The notes under the pieces are model-generated. The model made no database searches and had not been told where the DNA came from. It saw nothing but the letters and a program-made list of their open reading frames with translations. From contig NZ_JARKNC010000008.1 in the NCBI RefSeq assembly GCF_029360805.1, positions 577,760-618,194 on the forward strand: DNA of 40,435 nucleotides, in the 5' to 3' direction. Positions 17,182 to 26,954 of the stretch are shown here, piece after piece. Position 1 is the first letter of the stretch, and each line of letters opens with the position of its first letter. Position numbers and translations under genes: made by a program. The DNA comes from Daejeonella sp. JGW-45. Its GTDB lineage: Bacteria; Bacteroidota; Bacteroidia; Sphingobacteriales; Sphingobacteriaceae.

Positions 17182-19578
17182 TCATTCTCGCCTCAAGCTC
17201 TCTGCAGGCCTGTTGAAGGCGGTTTTTATTGCCTGGAAACTAACGGTCAGCAAAGTGATCAATAGGGAACATGCACATGCAGCCACAAATATACCCGCTG
17301 ATAAGTTAGTTCGGTATTGATAGCCCTCCAACCATCCTCTCATAAAATACAAGCTCATAGGAATGGCTATGATACTCGAGATCAATACAAGTATTATATA
17401 GTCCTTCGAAAGCAACATCCAAAGGTTAATTACTGATGCACCGAGAATCTTGCGCACTCCGATCTCTTTGGATCTCTGTTCGGCCACAAATGAAGCCAAA
17501 CCAAATAGACCCAGGCAAGAGATAAGGATAGTAAGCCCTGCAAAAACGCCCGCAAGCTTTCCGATCCTTTCCTCAGAACTGAATTTGAGGCTATATTCGG
17601 TATCCACAAATTTATAGTCGGAAGGGACAGATGGAGTGAGTTCCCCGAAAACATTTTCAATCTTCATTAATGCATTGCCTATGCTGCTACCTTGCTTAAT
17701 ACGGATAAACAGCCAGTTCTTTGAATCATCGGGAGAAAGGAAAAATATAGTAGGTACTGCGGGGTTATACGGCGATTCCATGATCATGTCTTTCACTACA
17801 CCCAATATCCTAAAGTTCTTACCGCTGTATCTTTCCCAGGTTATCACTTCTCCGACCGGGTCTTTTAACCCCATGTACTTCACGGCGGCCTCATTAATTA
17901 CAAATCCGGCAGAATCACCGGGCAGCTTTGCATTAAAGTCGCGGCCGTTTACAAACTTCCAGCCTACGGTTTTGCCGTATTCATGCGTTACCGATAACGT
18001 CCCGAACTGATCCTTAACGGAGGAATCCTTGTCTTTCCAGGTGAAGCCGCCATTACCGGAATCAATCCCCGTGATGGAACTGGCAGATTCAGCGACCTCT
18101 TCTATCATTCCTGTTGCCTTCAGCTTATTCCTGAAAAGATCATACTTTCCCTGAAACTCTTCTGTTGTCATGGGTATTGCAATCAAACCTTTTTGATCAT
18201 AGCCGACATCCCGATCCTTCGCGAACTGAACCTGACGGTAAACTACTACAGTGCCAATAATCATCGCAATGGAAACTGTAAACTGTAACACCACAAGAAA
18301 TTGCCGTGGTAATGCCGCAAGACGGCCGGGCTTAAACGTTCCTTTTAACACTTTCACCGGGTTAAAAGATGAAAGATATAGTGCGGGGTAACTTCCGGCA
18401 AGGACACCCGTAAACAGGCTGAAAGATATTCCCGCAAGCAAGAACCATCCATTCAGCAATGGCAGTTTAATATCCTTGCCTGCAACTGCATTAAACTCCG
18501 GCAATGCAAGGAAAACTATCCCCATGGAAATTATAAAAGAGCACAAAGCAACCAAAATGGACTCGCAAAAGAACTGCAAGATCAATTGCCCGCGAACTGA
18601 CCCTACCGCTTTGCGGATACCAACTTCGCGAGCACGCTTTTCCGAACGTGCAGTACTAAGGTTCATAAAATTAATGCAGGCTAATAGCAGCACAAAGAAA
18701 CCTATGGTTGAATAGAACCAGATCGCCTGTAGTTTGACGCTTGTTACAGGCACACCGCCATTCGCAAAGCTGGAATATAAATGCCAACGGTCCATGGGAT
18801 GAATAAACAAATTCGGCTCTGCCGCAGCTTCTTCCTTGCTTACGTGCGGAGTTTTAACGTGCCGTATTTTTGCTGAAGCCGTATTGAAATCAGAGACAGG
18901 AGACAACAAAGTATAAATATTTACCCATGTGTTATTCCAATCGTTACGCTTTCTTTCCACCCAGTCGTTAGACGATATATAAAGCTCCCACGTCGAGAGG
19001 AAACTCACGCCATAGAGATCGGTATTCTTTGCAAAATCACTATATACACCCGTGATCGTCAGGGGTAGACGATTATCCATCATCAGTACCTTTCCTACCG
19101 GGTCAATATCTCCAAAAAACTTGTCTGACAGCGAGCTGCTGATCATTATAGAATTGATATCATCCAGGCCGGCTTTGCTTCCATGAATTACCTGTATACT
19201 GAACACGTCTGTCGCTTCAGCTTCTATAAACAGCCCCGTTTGTTTCATTTTTTTGTCAGCAGATGACAATACATGATTTTCCGCGCCGGTAGAAAGCAGA
19301 ACCTGCTCAAAATCGTCCTTATATGAAGTTTTTAATTCCACACCAAGCGGCATAGGTTGAGATGTGCCAACCCTTGGCGATTCTTCCCATCGTGTTAGCA
19401 CCTTGCCAATCCGGCCATGATTATCAAAGCTTTTATTAAAAGAAAGCTCGTCATGTATCCACAAGCCAATGAGAATGGCCACAGACATGCCGGCTGCCAG
19501 ACCTCCGATATTAATAAATGACGATACTCCATTCTTCAAAAGGTTACGCCAGGCAATTTTAACATAGCTTTTTAACAT
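17182..19578 (-). CDS. MacB/FtsX-type ABC transporter permease, large two-module form
   Basis: A 798-residue inner-membrane permease of the kind common in Bacteroidota. It has the N-terminal helix after WRNLLKN, a periplasmic MacB-type core domain, an FtsX segment (KRAREVGIRKAVGS near 310-325), a second helix and core domain, and a final FtsX segment with RSKEIGVRKILGAS. Such proteins work with a separate ATPase, in export of peptides or lipids or in mechanotransmission rather than uptake. No ATPase gene lies next to it here, so it must use one encoded elsewhere. It is divergent from the orphan receiver gene; an inverted repeat at 19688-19728 lies between them. Confidence 0.85.
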   Translation of the reverse strand: MLKSYVKIAWRNLLKNGVSSFINIGGLAAGMSVAILIGLWIHDELSFNKSFDNHGRIGKVLTRWEESPRVGTSQPMPLGVELKTSYKDDFEQVLLSTGAENHVLSSADKKMKQTGLFIEAEATDVFSIQVIHGSKAGLDDINSIMISSSLSDKFFGDIDPVGKVLMMDNRLPLTITGVYSDFAKNTDLYGVSFLSTWELYISSNDWVERKRNDWNNTWVNIYTLLSPVSDFNTASAKIRHVKTPHVSKEEAAAEPNLFIHPMDRWHLYSSFANGGVPVTSVKLQAIWFYSTIGFFVLLLACINFMNLSTARSEKRAREVGIRKAVGSVRGQLILQFFCESILVALCSFIISMGIVFLALPEFNAVAGKDIKLPLLNGWFLLAGISFSLFTGVLAGSYPALYLSSFNPVKVLKGTFKPGRLAALPRQFLVVLQFTVSIAMIIGTVVVYRQVQFAKDRDVGYDQKGLIAIPMTTEEFQGKYDLFRNKLKATGMIEEVAESASSITGIDSGNGGFTWKDKDSSVKDQFGTLSVTHEYGKTVGWKFVNGRDFNAKLPGDSAGFVINEAAVKYMGLKDPVGEVITWERYSGKNFRILGVVKDMIMESPYNPAVPTIFFLSPDDSKNWLFIRIKQGSSIGNALMKIENVFGELTPSVPSDYKFVDTEYSLKFSSEERIGKLAGVFAGLTILISCLGLFGLASFVAEQRSKEIGVRKILGASVINLWMLLSKDYIILVLISSIIAIPMSLYFMRGWLEGYQYRTNLSAGIFVAACACSLLITLLTVSFQAIKTAFNRPAESLRRE

Positions 19579-19687
19579 GTTTATCGGGTTATAAATTCCA
19601 ATTTATAGAAGATGCAGTGTTGGTATAAAATGCATGCCATTGCCGCAATTAATTCTATTTCAAATACTTACACATAAAATAAGTAAG

Positions 19688-19728
19688 CCTTAGGTGTTCG
19701 GATACGAACAGCGTTCGTACGTTTAAGG
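19688..19728. promoter_or_regulatory. Inverted repeat in divergent promoter region, possible operator
   Basis: TACGAAC (19703-19709) and GTTCGTA (19713-19719) are perfect arms around a 3-base centre, flanked by CCTTA (19688-19692) and TAAGG (19724-19728). It lies between the divergent permease and receiver genes, so it could be a dimeric regulator site. No promoter match was found in the rest of 19579-19864. Confidence 0.35.
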
Positions 19729-19864
19729 ACGATGGCAGGCGTCCAGAATAACTGGTCAACCTTCCTATGCATGCCTTCTTATTCAGTTAATGCTTCGGAG
19801 AACGAATAAAAGGCCTCTTGTATATTATTGAAAAAATTAGTATTTTACTTTAATTTTTAATTGG

Positions 19865-20224
19865 ATGAAAAAGAAAATACTTGTAGTTGAAAGAGATGAG
19901 GACATTCTATATATAATTCGTCACCTCTTGGAAGAACAAGGGTACGCGGTCGGAGTATCCATAACGGAAGAAGGCATAGTAGACAGGGTAATTAAGGAAA
20001 AACCTGATATAATACTTCTAGATATTATTAAACCCACAGCAGAAGGAACGGCCTTATGTAATGCGCTTAAAAGGGTTCCTTCAATTAAACATATCCCTGT
20101 AATTGTGTTGTCTACTTATCCGCAGATTCAAACAGTTAAAATTGAATGCGCAGATGATATAATTGACAAGCCTTTTGATATTTCTGAAATAATCAATGTA
20201 ATTGAAGATCATCTTGCCGCTTAA
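19865..20224 (+). CDS. Single-domain response-regulator-like protein with altered acidic pocket
   Basis: A 119-residue stand-alone receiver domain. The phospho-acceptor is D53 (IILLDIIKP), the switch residue S83 (VIVLSTY) and the lysine K102 (IIDKPFD). After the first strand the usual acidic pair reads E9-R10, so the main magnesium-binding Asp appears to be replaced by Arg. The usual MP after the phosphorylation site is KP. Phosphorylation may be weak or absent. No kinase or output domain is encoded next to it. A terminator-like hairpin lies downstream at 20331-20370. Confidence 0.75.
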   Translation: MKKKILVVERDEDILYIIRHLLEEQGYAVGVSITEEGIVDRVIKEKPDIILLDIIKPTAEGTALCNALKRVPSIKHIPVIVLSTYPQIQTVKIECADDIIDKPFDISEIINVIEDHLAA

Positions 20225-20330
20225 CGAGTCCGGGTAGCTGCGTTGGACAAGTAGAGGTGGTGAAGATTGATTCAATAAACCACTTCCCCTTGCGAGTCCC
20301 TTGTCTGCCACGGCACTTTAGGATTCTAAA

Positions 20331-20370
20331 ACCCGGTTTATCAGTTGTCTAAAAAACCGATAAACCGGGT
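20331..20370. terminator. Bidirectional terminator between convergent genes
   Basis: Perfect 12-base arms ACCCGGTTTATC (20331-20342) and GATAAACCGGGT (20359-20370) with a 16-base loop lie between the convergent receiver and susD-like genes. Flanking runs are A/T-rich rather than pure T. It probably serves both transcripts. Confidence 0.65.
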
Positions 20371-20426
20371 ATTATAAAGAAGAGAGAACTTAATCACTCA
20401 GCACTACCAGAATTAGCATCTACCTG

Positions 20427-22142
20427 CTATAAGTATCCTGGATTCTGTGGAAATTTTGCCCCCACATTCAGATCGATCTGTTGCTGCGGAATAGGCCAGC
20501 GGAAATTATGGGGCTTAATAAACGCACCCGGACAAAGTGGATTATCATTGTATTTCAACACCCTTTCAATAAGCTTATTTGTACGTCTTAATGTGATGAG
20601 TCTCCATTCTTCTCCATAAAGTTCTCTTGCGCGTTCATCTAAAATATAATCAATATTAACATCGCCGGCTAAAACAGGAGTTGCGTTTGCCCGCCGCCTA
20701 ACTTTATTTAGATCTTCTGCTGCTAGTCCTGTATTGCCGACTCCCAAATAGGCTTCAGCCCGCAAAAGCAAGGTTTCTGCAAAGCGCAATGCATACCAAT
20801 CTTTATGTGTAATACCACCGCCCGATCTGTTAGGCTGCAAGAAGTAGTTGAGCGGGTCTGTAAATTTGGTATGGATTGGAAAAATAATCTTAGTTGTATC
20901 TGCAAGTGGATTGGGTCGTTTGGGATTATACAAGTTGAAATCGATCTTCTTCTTGTGATAAGCAGATTCCGGATTGTCATAGTAGAAATTCCTTTTCAGG
21001 TTATGCTCAGCATTTCGAGTATCGTTATTCCAATTATTCTTCCAGATATTATAATAAACAAGGCTCGTTCCCCGGCCATTTGCTGTAGGTCTGCCTAAAG
21101 TATCAGAATATCCCGTATACAAACCATTAAATAATTCACCGCGAATACCTTTCTTTCCATCGGGTGTAAGTCCGATATCAAAATAACGAGGCCCATAGAT
21201 ATAAGCACTTGCTATCTGTCCCCCGCCGGTAATAAATGGTTCAACCTGAATCACCCACATTGACTCTGTATTCTCTGCTAAGTTGTGGTTTCCATATCCA
21301 AACAGATCAAAAAATGCATCGCCTGCTCCAAACACATCTTTGGCAAGCCTGGTTCCGAAACGGCGATCCATCAACTTATAATTGTAGTCGTTAATTACTT
21401 TTGATGATGCTTCAACCGCTAATTGAGCTTTTCCCTGTTCCAGATATGTTTCTGCCAGATAATGCCAGGCTGGCCCTTGCGTAATTCTTCCCGGGGCATC
21501 TTCTTGTCCGGGTCTGGGTAGGTTTGCAGCTGCAAATTTGAAATCCTCAACCATCAGATTATGAATATCTGCAACGGGATTTCTAATAAAATCTGCTTTG
21601 GCTGTTTTAACTGGTTCAGTTAGAAGGGGAATATCGCCGTAAGTTGAAACCAGGTAACGGTATGAAAAAGCTCTGAAAAATCTGGCCTCAGCGATATATT
21701 TATTTTTACCGGCTTCTCCACCCTGGAAGGCGGCTGGATCAGCGTTCTCCATTCTGTCTATCAACACATTAGCCCATTGAATAACTTGAAACCCTACATT
21801 CCATGTATCAACTACGTTTCTCCACACAGGAGTCATATCTTCATACGAGTTGAGATATACGCCTCCCGCCGCAGGGGTCTCGCCATTATATCCAAGATCA
21901 GATCCGTGTGTGGCCCAATTCATTACACCAAACTCGCCAAACGAATAATACGCCGAGCGAACGCGGTCGTGGATTGCTGTAATACCCTGTTGCGCACCTG
22001 CTTCGGTAAGATAAGCATTATCAGGCGATAAAAAATCAAGTGGTTTCTCATCAAGAATACTATCGCTACAGGAGGTAACTGTAAATAACGCAATCAGAAT
22101 TGCCAAGCATTTCAAGCTTAGTTTTTTTATGCTATAGTTCAT
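20427..22142 (-). CDS. SusD/RagB-family outer-membrane nutrient-binding lipoprotein
   Basis: A 571-residue surface lipoprotein; the signal peptide ends at the lipobox VTSC (C25). The family pattern is clear: LDEKPLDFLSPDNAYLTEAGAQ near the N-terminus, FRAFSYRYLVSTYGDIPLLTEPV, TPR-like helices, and a C-terminal LRFAETLLLRAEAYLGVGN...LNKVRRRANA block with ERARELYGEEWR. SusD proteins cap a SusC barrel and capture glycans or other ligands. The ATG at 22142 is preferred to the one at 22163, because it places the positive N-terminus directly before the hydrophobic stretch. It follows the SusC-like gene and is the last gene of the group; no hydrolase follows. The ligand is unknown. Confidence 0.9.
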   Translation of the reverse strand: MNYSIKKLSLKCLAILIALFTVTSCSDSILDEKPLDFLSPDNAYLTEAGAQQGITAIHDRVRSAYYSFGEFGVMNWATHGSDLGYNGETPAAGGVYLNSYEDMTPVWRNVVDTWNVGFQVIQWANVLIDRMENADPAAFQGGEAGKNKYIAEARFFRAFSYRYLVSTYGDIPLLTEPVKTAKADFIRNPVADIHNLMVEDFKFAAANLPRPGQEDAPGRITQGPAWHYLAETYLEQGKAQLAVEASSKVINDYNYKLMDRRFGTRLAKDVFGAGDAFFDLFGYGNHNLAENTESMWVIQVEPFITGGGQIASAYIYGPRYFDIGLTPDGKKGIRGELFNGLYTGYSDTLGRPTANGRGTSLVYYNIWKNNWNNDTRNAEHNLKRNFYYDNPESAYHKKKIDFNLYNPKRPNPLADTTKIIFPIHTKFTDPLNYFLQPNRSGGGITHKDWYALRFAETLLLRAEAYLGVGNTGLAAEDLNKVRRRANATPVLAGDVNIDYILDERARELYGEEWRLITLRRTNKLIERVLKYNDNPLCPGAFIKPHNFRWPIPQQQIDLNVGAKFPQNPGYL

Positions 22143-22183
22143 GTTTTTAGTCTTAGAATACATAACAATTAGTTAACAGAGCT

Positions 22184-25100
22184 TTATAAACTAATATTTA
22201 AACCGAAAATCAAGTTTCTCATCATAGGGGTATCGCTGATCCCGATTTCCGGATCCCAGCCATCCCAATTAGTCCACACGTAAGGATTCTTACTTGATAA
22301 ATAAACCTGTGCTGATCTCAGATTTACCTTCTCTAACAAGCTTTTTCCGAAAGAATAGCCAATCGAAACATCCTGCAATCTGACAAAACTTCTGCTTTGG
22401 TACACCCCGCTTTGACGAAGAGGAACGTTATAAATCCCGGTAGTGTTAGTCGTTGGAGCCTCAGGCGTCCAATATGCGTTAATTGCAGAGTTATTGTGTC
22501 TCTCCGGAAAATAGAATAATGGATTGATAATCAAGGCATTGTTTGCCATATAGCGATTTTTTCCACCTTGAATCGAATTAATAAACACCGATAGTGAGAA
22601 ATTCTTATAAGTGAGGGAATTGTTTATACTAAAGCGGTAGCTTGGCGACTCGTATCCGATAACTGTTCTGTCATTAGTGGGTTCAATCGAGCCATCGCCA
22701 TTTTGATCAACATATCTAAATTGGCCGGGATACCAGCCTGTCAGCGTCCGTCTGTTAAAAAACTCCTCTTCGGTCCATACGCCTCCAGCCATTTCGTAGT
22801 CGTAAATAGCGCTGATAGGCTCTCCCACAAACCATGAGTTACCAATATCATTATCGTTTTCCCCTCCGTATAATTTACTGATCTTATCACGGTTTAGGGC
22901 GAACGTAAAATTGCTTTCCCATCTTAAGGCTCCGTTTAGGTTAATAGTTTTAAGATCGAGTTCAATTCCTTTGTTTTTGATTCCGCCTATATTCGTCCAT
23001 ATAGAGGCGTAACCTGCAGTTCTGGGGAGCTGCCGTTGAACAAGTACGTCTGTAGTATTCGCAGTATAAAGGTCTAATGACCCCGTGATTCTGTTTTTAA
23101 GAAATCCGAAATCTAACCCGCCGTTATAAGATGCTGTGGTTTCCCAGGCTAAATCTTCATTACCCAATGTGTTTGGAAAAAGACCGATAGCGGTTGATTG
23201 TCCGTACACATAGTATCTTGTGCCCATTCTTGACAAACTTGAATATCTTCCAATTCCCTGGTTCCCGTTTTTACCGTAAGAGGTTCTTAATTTCAAATAG
23301 AAGCCCATATCTTTCAGGAAAGGCTCTTCGGTAGCTACCCATGCAACAGACGCCGATGGGAATGTTGCCCACTTATTTCCAGGTCCGAATCCGGAGAAAC
23401 CATCTCGGCGAACTGTGGCTGTAAACATATATCGAGACAAATAGCTATAATTAACCCTTGCCATGTAGGAGAGACTACTTTCTTCATATGCTGTAGATCC
23501 TACCGTTGCCACCTCAGCTAAGCCGACATTGTTATAACCCAATATTTCATTGTCAAAACCAGAAGCATTAAGCTCTGATTGACTTCCTTTTCTTCCCTCC
23601 CTGCTAAAAAGCAAGGTTGAATTTACCTGGTGGTCACCAAATTCGCGCTGATAGGTAACTATATTATTAAGAGTCCAGTCTCTTGCCTCGCTTGGCACTT
23701 TGACCGCAAGTCCTCTATTTGCAACACCCGCCGGAGTACTGCTTGTGTTGAATGTGTTATTGTTACGGGTTGAATATATATTTGAATAATTAAACTCATA
23801 TCTCAAACCCTTAACCCAGGGTACGGTTACTCTGGCAGTTCCCACAGCAAACAGCTCATTGCTGATATCAGAATTGTCTATAAAAAGGTTAACCAAAGGA
23901 TAGGGCTGAAATAGCTCTCCCCCGAGATAGATATCGTAATTGGGTTTTCCTATATAATTGTTAACGAGCGGACTAGCTATCCTTGCATTGGCGAGACTAG
24001 CGGATATACCGGAATTGTCTCTTGAAGAATAAGAAGCGTTTACTCCAACAGTAAGCCAGTCGCTTACCTGACTTTCCAAATTATTGTGAAGTGTAATCCG
24101 CTTTAATCTGTCGTTGAGCTGAATTCCTTCTACATCAGTATAAGATCCGGAAATGTAGTAGGTAGTTCTTTCAGATCTTCCTTGCAGGCTAAGGTTATAG
24201 TTTTGCATTGGTGCGGTTTGCAGAACTTCGTCCACCCAGTTTATCTCCCTTCCTGCCAAATAATTTTCCTGCTCTTCAAGTGTCTTAAGATATGATGCCA
24301 CCGTCGCACGGTTTGTTACATCCGGTCTTTGAGGACGACCTACGGCACTGGTAGGATTAGTTTTATACCACGCATATACTTTACTTTGCCAATCCCAGTC
24401 AGCTAGCCTTACGGCAAACTCATCACCGTTCATAACTCTCATGGAGTTGTTAGTCATGTCCTGAAAACCAGCATAGCTGTTAAATGAAATAACCGGCTTG
24501 TCTGTTTTACCTTTTTTGGTGGTAATAAGCATTACTCCGTTGGCAGATCTTGATCCATATACAGCAGCAGAACTAGCATCTTTCAGGATATCGATCGTCT
24601 CCACATCATTAATGTTGATATTAGATATACTCCCATTATAAATCACCCCATCAAGCACAATTAAAGGCTGATCTGACGCAGATAAGGAAGTTTTACCTCT
24701 TACCGAAAGAGTTGGCTCGCTTGCGGCACCACCTCTTCCTTCCAAATTCACCCCTGCTGCGGCTCCAACTAATGCCTGGAAAAGGTTTACGTTTGCCAGC
24801 GTGGCCTTATCACTCATCGTGATTCTGGCTACTGACCCTGTCAGATCACTTTTCTTTTGCGTGCCATAACCCACAACCACCACCTCGCTAAGGTTTTGCA
24901 AATCTTCTTTCAGAATTATACTCACGCTGCGTTGATTGTTAACAGCAAACTCCGTGGTTACAAACCCGAGATAAGTAACCACCAGTACAGACATTTCATC
25001 GATGCCCTTTAATGTAAATTCTCCATTAACATTGGTACTTGTTGCAGTATTGCTACCCTTTATTTCCACCGATGCCCCCGGAAGAGGCACGCCTTTCTCA

Positions 25101-25516
25101 TCAGTTACTTTCCCCTGCACATCTATCGCTTTAGGCTGCACCCAGAAATCTGGTTTTAATATTTTCTCTTTAATTACTATAAATTTATCTGCAATAGCAT
25201 ACGTTAAGGGTTGTCCCTTAAGACATTCATCTAAAACCTGCTCTATTGTGGCATTTTTAACATTTATATCAATACGCTGTCTCTTCTGAATAATACTCGC
25301 ATCATATAGAAAGTCGTATTTGCTTTGCTTTCTAATTTCCTTAAATAGCTTTTGTAGAGTTATTGATTCTTGAGAAAGAGTAATTTTCTGAGCATATCCA
25401 GCTGCATTTACCTGCAATAGGACTGAAAGTGTCAAAACAATAGTGAGTTTCATAATCAGCAATGTTTTGCTTTTTACCCGAGCGATCTCAGGCAAATTAA
25501 TCATGTAAAATTTCAT
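22184..25516 (-). CDS. SusC/RagA-family TonB-dependent outer-membrane transporter with STN domain
   Basis: A 1110-residue protein. The signal peptide ends near AAGYAQ (residues 38-43). An STN signalling domain follows (KITLSQESITLQKLFKEI onward, to about 115), then a carboxypeptidase-regulatory-like domain (VQGKVTDEKGVPLPGASVEI, about 130-210), a TonB box region (VVVVGYGTQKKSDLTGSV), the plug and the C-terminal barrel. The STN domain contacts FecR, which fits the upstream sigma/FecR genes. The MKFY start at 25516 is typical of the family in Pedobacter; the frame extends 13 residues further without support. It imports the ligand captured by the SusD partner, but that ligand is unknown. Confidence 0.92.
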   Translation of the reverse strand: MKFYMINLPEIARVKSKTLLIMKLTIVLTLSVLLQVNAAGYAQKITLSQESITLQKLFKEIRKQSKYDFLYDASIIQKRQRIDINVKNATIEQVLDECLKGQPLTYAIADKFIVIKEKILKPDFWVQPKAIDVQGKVTDEKGVPLPGASVEIKGSNTATSTNVNGEFTLKGIDEMSVLVVTYLGFVTTEFAVNNQRSVSIILKEDLQNLSEVVVVGYGTQKKSDLTGSVARITMSDKATLANVNLFQALVGAAAGVNLEGRGGAASEPTLSVRGKTSLSASDQPLIVLDGVIYNGSISNININDVETIDILKDASSAAVYGSRSANGVMLITTKKGKTDKPVISFNSYAGFQDMTNNSMRVMNGDEFAVRLADWDWQSKVYAWYKTNPTSAVGRPQRPDVTNRATVASYLKTLEEQENYLAGREINWVDEVLQTAPMQNYNLSLQGRSERTTYYISGSYTDVEGIQLNDRLKRITLHNNLESQVSDWLTVGVNASYSSRDNSGISASLANARIASPLVNNYIGKPNYDIYLGGELFQPYPLVNLFIDNSDISNELFAVGTARVTVPWVKGLRYEFNYSNIYSTRNNNTFNTSSTPAGVANRGLAVKVPSEARDWTLNNIVTYQREFGDHQVNSTLLFSREGRKGSQSELNASGFDNEILGYNNVGLAEVATVGSTAYEESSLSYMARVNYSYLSRYMFTATVRRDGFSGFGPGNKWATFPSASVAWVATEEPFLKDMGFYLKLRTSYGKNGNQGIGRYSSLSRMGTRYYVYGQSTAIGLFPNTLGNEDLAWETTASYNGGLDFGFLKNRITGSLDLYTANTTDVLVQRQLPRTAGYASIWTNIGGIKNKGIELDLKTINLNGALRWESNFTFALNRDKISKLYGGENDNDIGNSWFVGEPISAIYDYEMAGGVWTEEEFFNRRTLTGWYPGQFRYVDQNGDGSIEPTNDRTVIGYESPSYRFSINNSLTYKNFSLSVFINSIQGGKNRYMANNALIINPLFYFPERHNNSAINAYWTPEAPTTNTTGIYNVPLRQSGVYQSRSFVRLQDVSIGYSFGKSLLEKVNLRSAQVYLSSKNPYVWTNWDGWDPEIGISDTPMMRNLIFGLNISL

Positions 25517-25583
25517 ACATTTGGTTGTTTTGGGTTGGTTTGGTAAGTTGTACACGCGATTTATTCAACAGATACCCAGACCT

Positions 25584-25611
25584 GGCCGGGAGTGTTCCAC
25601 CACTTCTGGCC
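25584..25611. promoter_or_regulatory. Imperfect hairpin between fecR-like and susC-like genes
   Basis: GGCCGGGAGTG (25584-25594) and CACTTCTGGCC (25601-25611) pair over 11 positions with two mismatches, or wobble pairs depending on strand. It lies in the 122-base gap between the FecR gene and the SusC start on the minus strand. It may mark an attenuator or the sigma-dependent promoter region of the transport genes. Confidence 0.3.
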
Positions 25612-25638
25612 TTTTGGATACCTTAAAAAAAGTAACGT

Positions 25639-26880
25639 TTAAGGCATAACAATAATCCTCCTTCCTTCTATCTTGAAGTGAACTTTTCCCGTCAATTCCA
25701 TGTTGCTCAGAATTGCAGATATATTTCTTGAACGAGAAACCAGTCCACTAAATATTAAATTTTCATTAATCCCTTTTTCATATGACACATCGACGTCATA
25801 CCATTTAGAAACTTTCCGCATGATACTTGCCAGACTTTCCTCTTTAAATACAAAATCTCCATGTTTCCACGCAGTAACTATCTCTATATCAGCTTCCTGA
25901 ATTTTTATTTCATTTTTCCCTACAAGCGACTGCTGTCCTGGTTTTAACACTTTATTCTCTAACCCGGTAGAGCTATCTGACTGTATAGATACAAGCCCCT
26001 CTATTAAAGTTGTTCTTACTACAGGCTCATCCTTATACGCATTTACATTGAAATGGGTTCCTAATACTTCTATCAATTGATTCCGGCTTTTTACCCGAAA
26101 AGGCATCAACTTATTCGATGTCACCTCGAAATAAGCCTCGCCATAAACTTCTACCTTTCGTTCATTCCCTTTAAACCGGGTAGGATAAATGAGAGATGAT
26201 TCCGCGTTTAACCAAACCCTGGATCCGTCAGGTAAGTTAACCTGATACTGTCCGCCCCGCGGAGTTTCAATAGTATTGTATCCCACCTCCTCATTATCTG
26301 CAGCTGATCCTGCATCGGAAATTGTATAAATTAATTGGCCGTCATCGGCTTTTATCACGCTGATACCTGCCTGTCTGGCTACTTCTCCATTTTTGGCATC
26401 ATTCAGTATAATTTTGGAGCCATCCGACAGTGTTAATATCGCCTTATTTCTTCCCGGACCGATGTCTTGAACAGGTTTACTTTGAACACTTTTAAATTGA
26501 GTATCGCTTTTATCATAAAAAAAGTAAGTCCCTATAGATACCAAAATAAAGATGGCGGCAGCGGCGGCCCCGGCTATATAATGTGACCTTGTTTTCTTCT
26601 TTGTTAAAAGCTTATGATAAGAAGACTGATCACTTTCACCCGAAGCTTGTGCAGAAGTACTGTCTACAGATTTCATAAATGAATGGTAAATAAGATCCCA
26701 TTCTTCTTCAGTATGCGACTTATCGGCAGGTATCTCGTTCCAGAGATGTCTTAATGAACTCCGGATATGAGGTTCCATGTCCGACCGGTCTGCTAACCTC
26801 AGGAGTTCTTTCAGTTCTTCGCGTGAACAAGAATTGCTTAAGTACTTTTGAAATAAATAATCTAGTCTTTCCTCTGGCAT
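25639..26880 (-). CDS. FecR-family anti-sigma factor
   Basis: A 413-residue inner-membrane regulator. A cytosolic sigma-binding segment (about 1-90) is followed by one membrane helix (about 100-122). The periplasmic FecR domain has NTIETPRGGQYQVNLPDGSRVWLNAESS, GEAYFEV and VLGTHFNVNAY, and a C-terminal DUF4974-like domain ends in IIVMP. It should hold the co-encoded ECF factor until the SusC STN domain signals that ligand is being transported. The ATG at 26880 (MPEERLDYLF) gives the usual start; the frame extends ten residues upstream. It lies between the sigma gene (74 bases) and the SusC-like gene (122 bases). Confidence 0.9.
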   Translation of the reverse strand: MPEERLDYLFQKYLSNSCSREELKELLRLADRSDMEPHIRSSLRHLWNEIPADKSHTEEEWDLIYHSFMKSVDSTSAQASGESDQSSYHKLLTKKKTRSHYIAGAAAAAIFILVSIGTYFFYDKSDTQFKSVQSKPVQDIGPGRNKAILTLSDGSKIILNDAKNGEVARQAGISVIKADDGQLIYTISDAGSAADNEEVGYNTIETPRGGQYQVNLPDGSRVWLNAESSLIYPTRFKGNERKVEVYGEAYFEVTSNKLMPFRVKSRNQLIEVLGTHFNVNAYKDEPVVRTTLIEGLVSIQSDSSTGLENKVLKPGQQSLVGKNEIKIQEADIEIVTAWKHGDFVFKEESLASIMRKVSKWYDVDVSYEKGINENLIFSGLVSRSRNISAILSNMELTGKVHFKIEGRRIIVMP

Positions 26881-26954
26881 TTTCAGGCTGCCTTTTACTT
26901 TAGCAACCAAATAAAAGACGAGAAAAAATGAAGTCAGGCCTAGCGGCTATTAAA

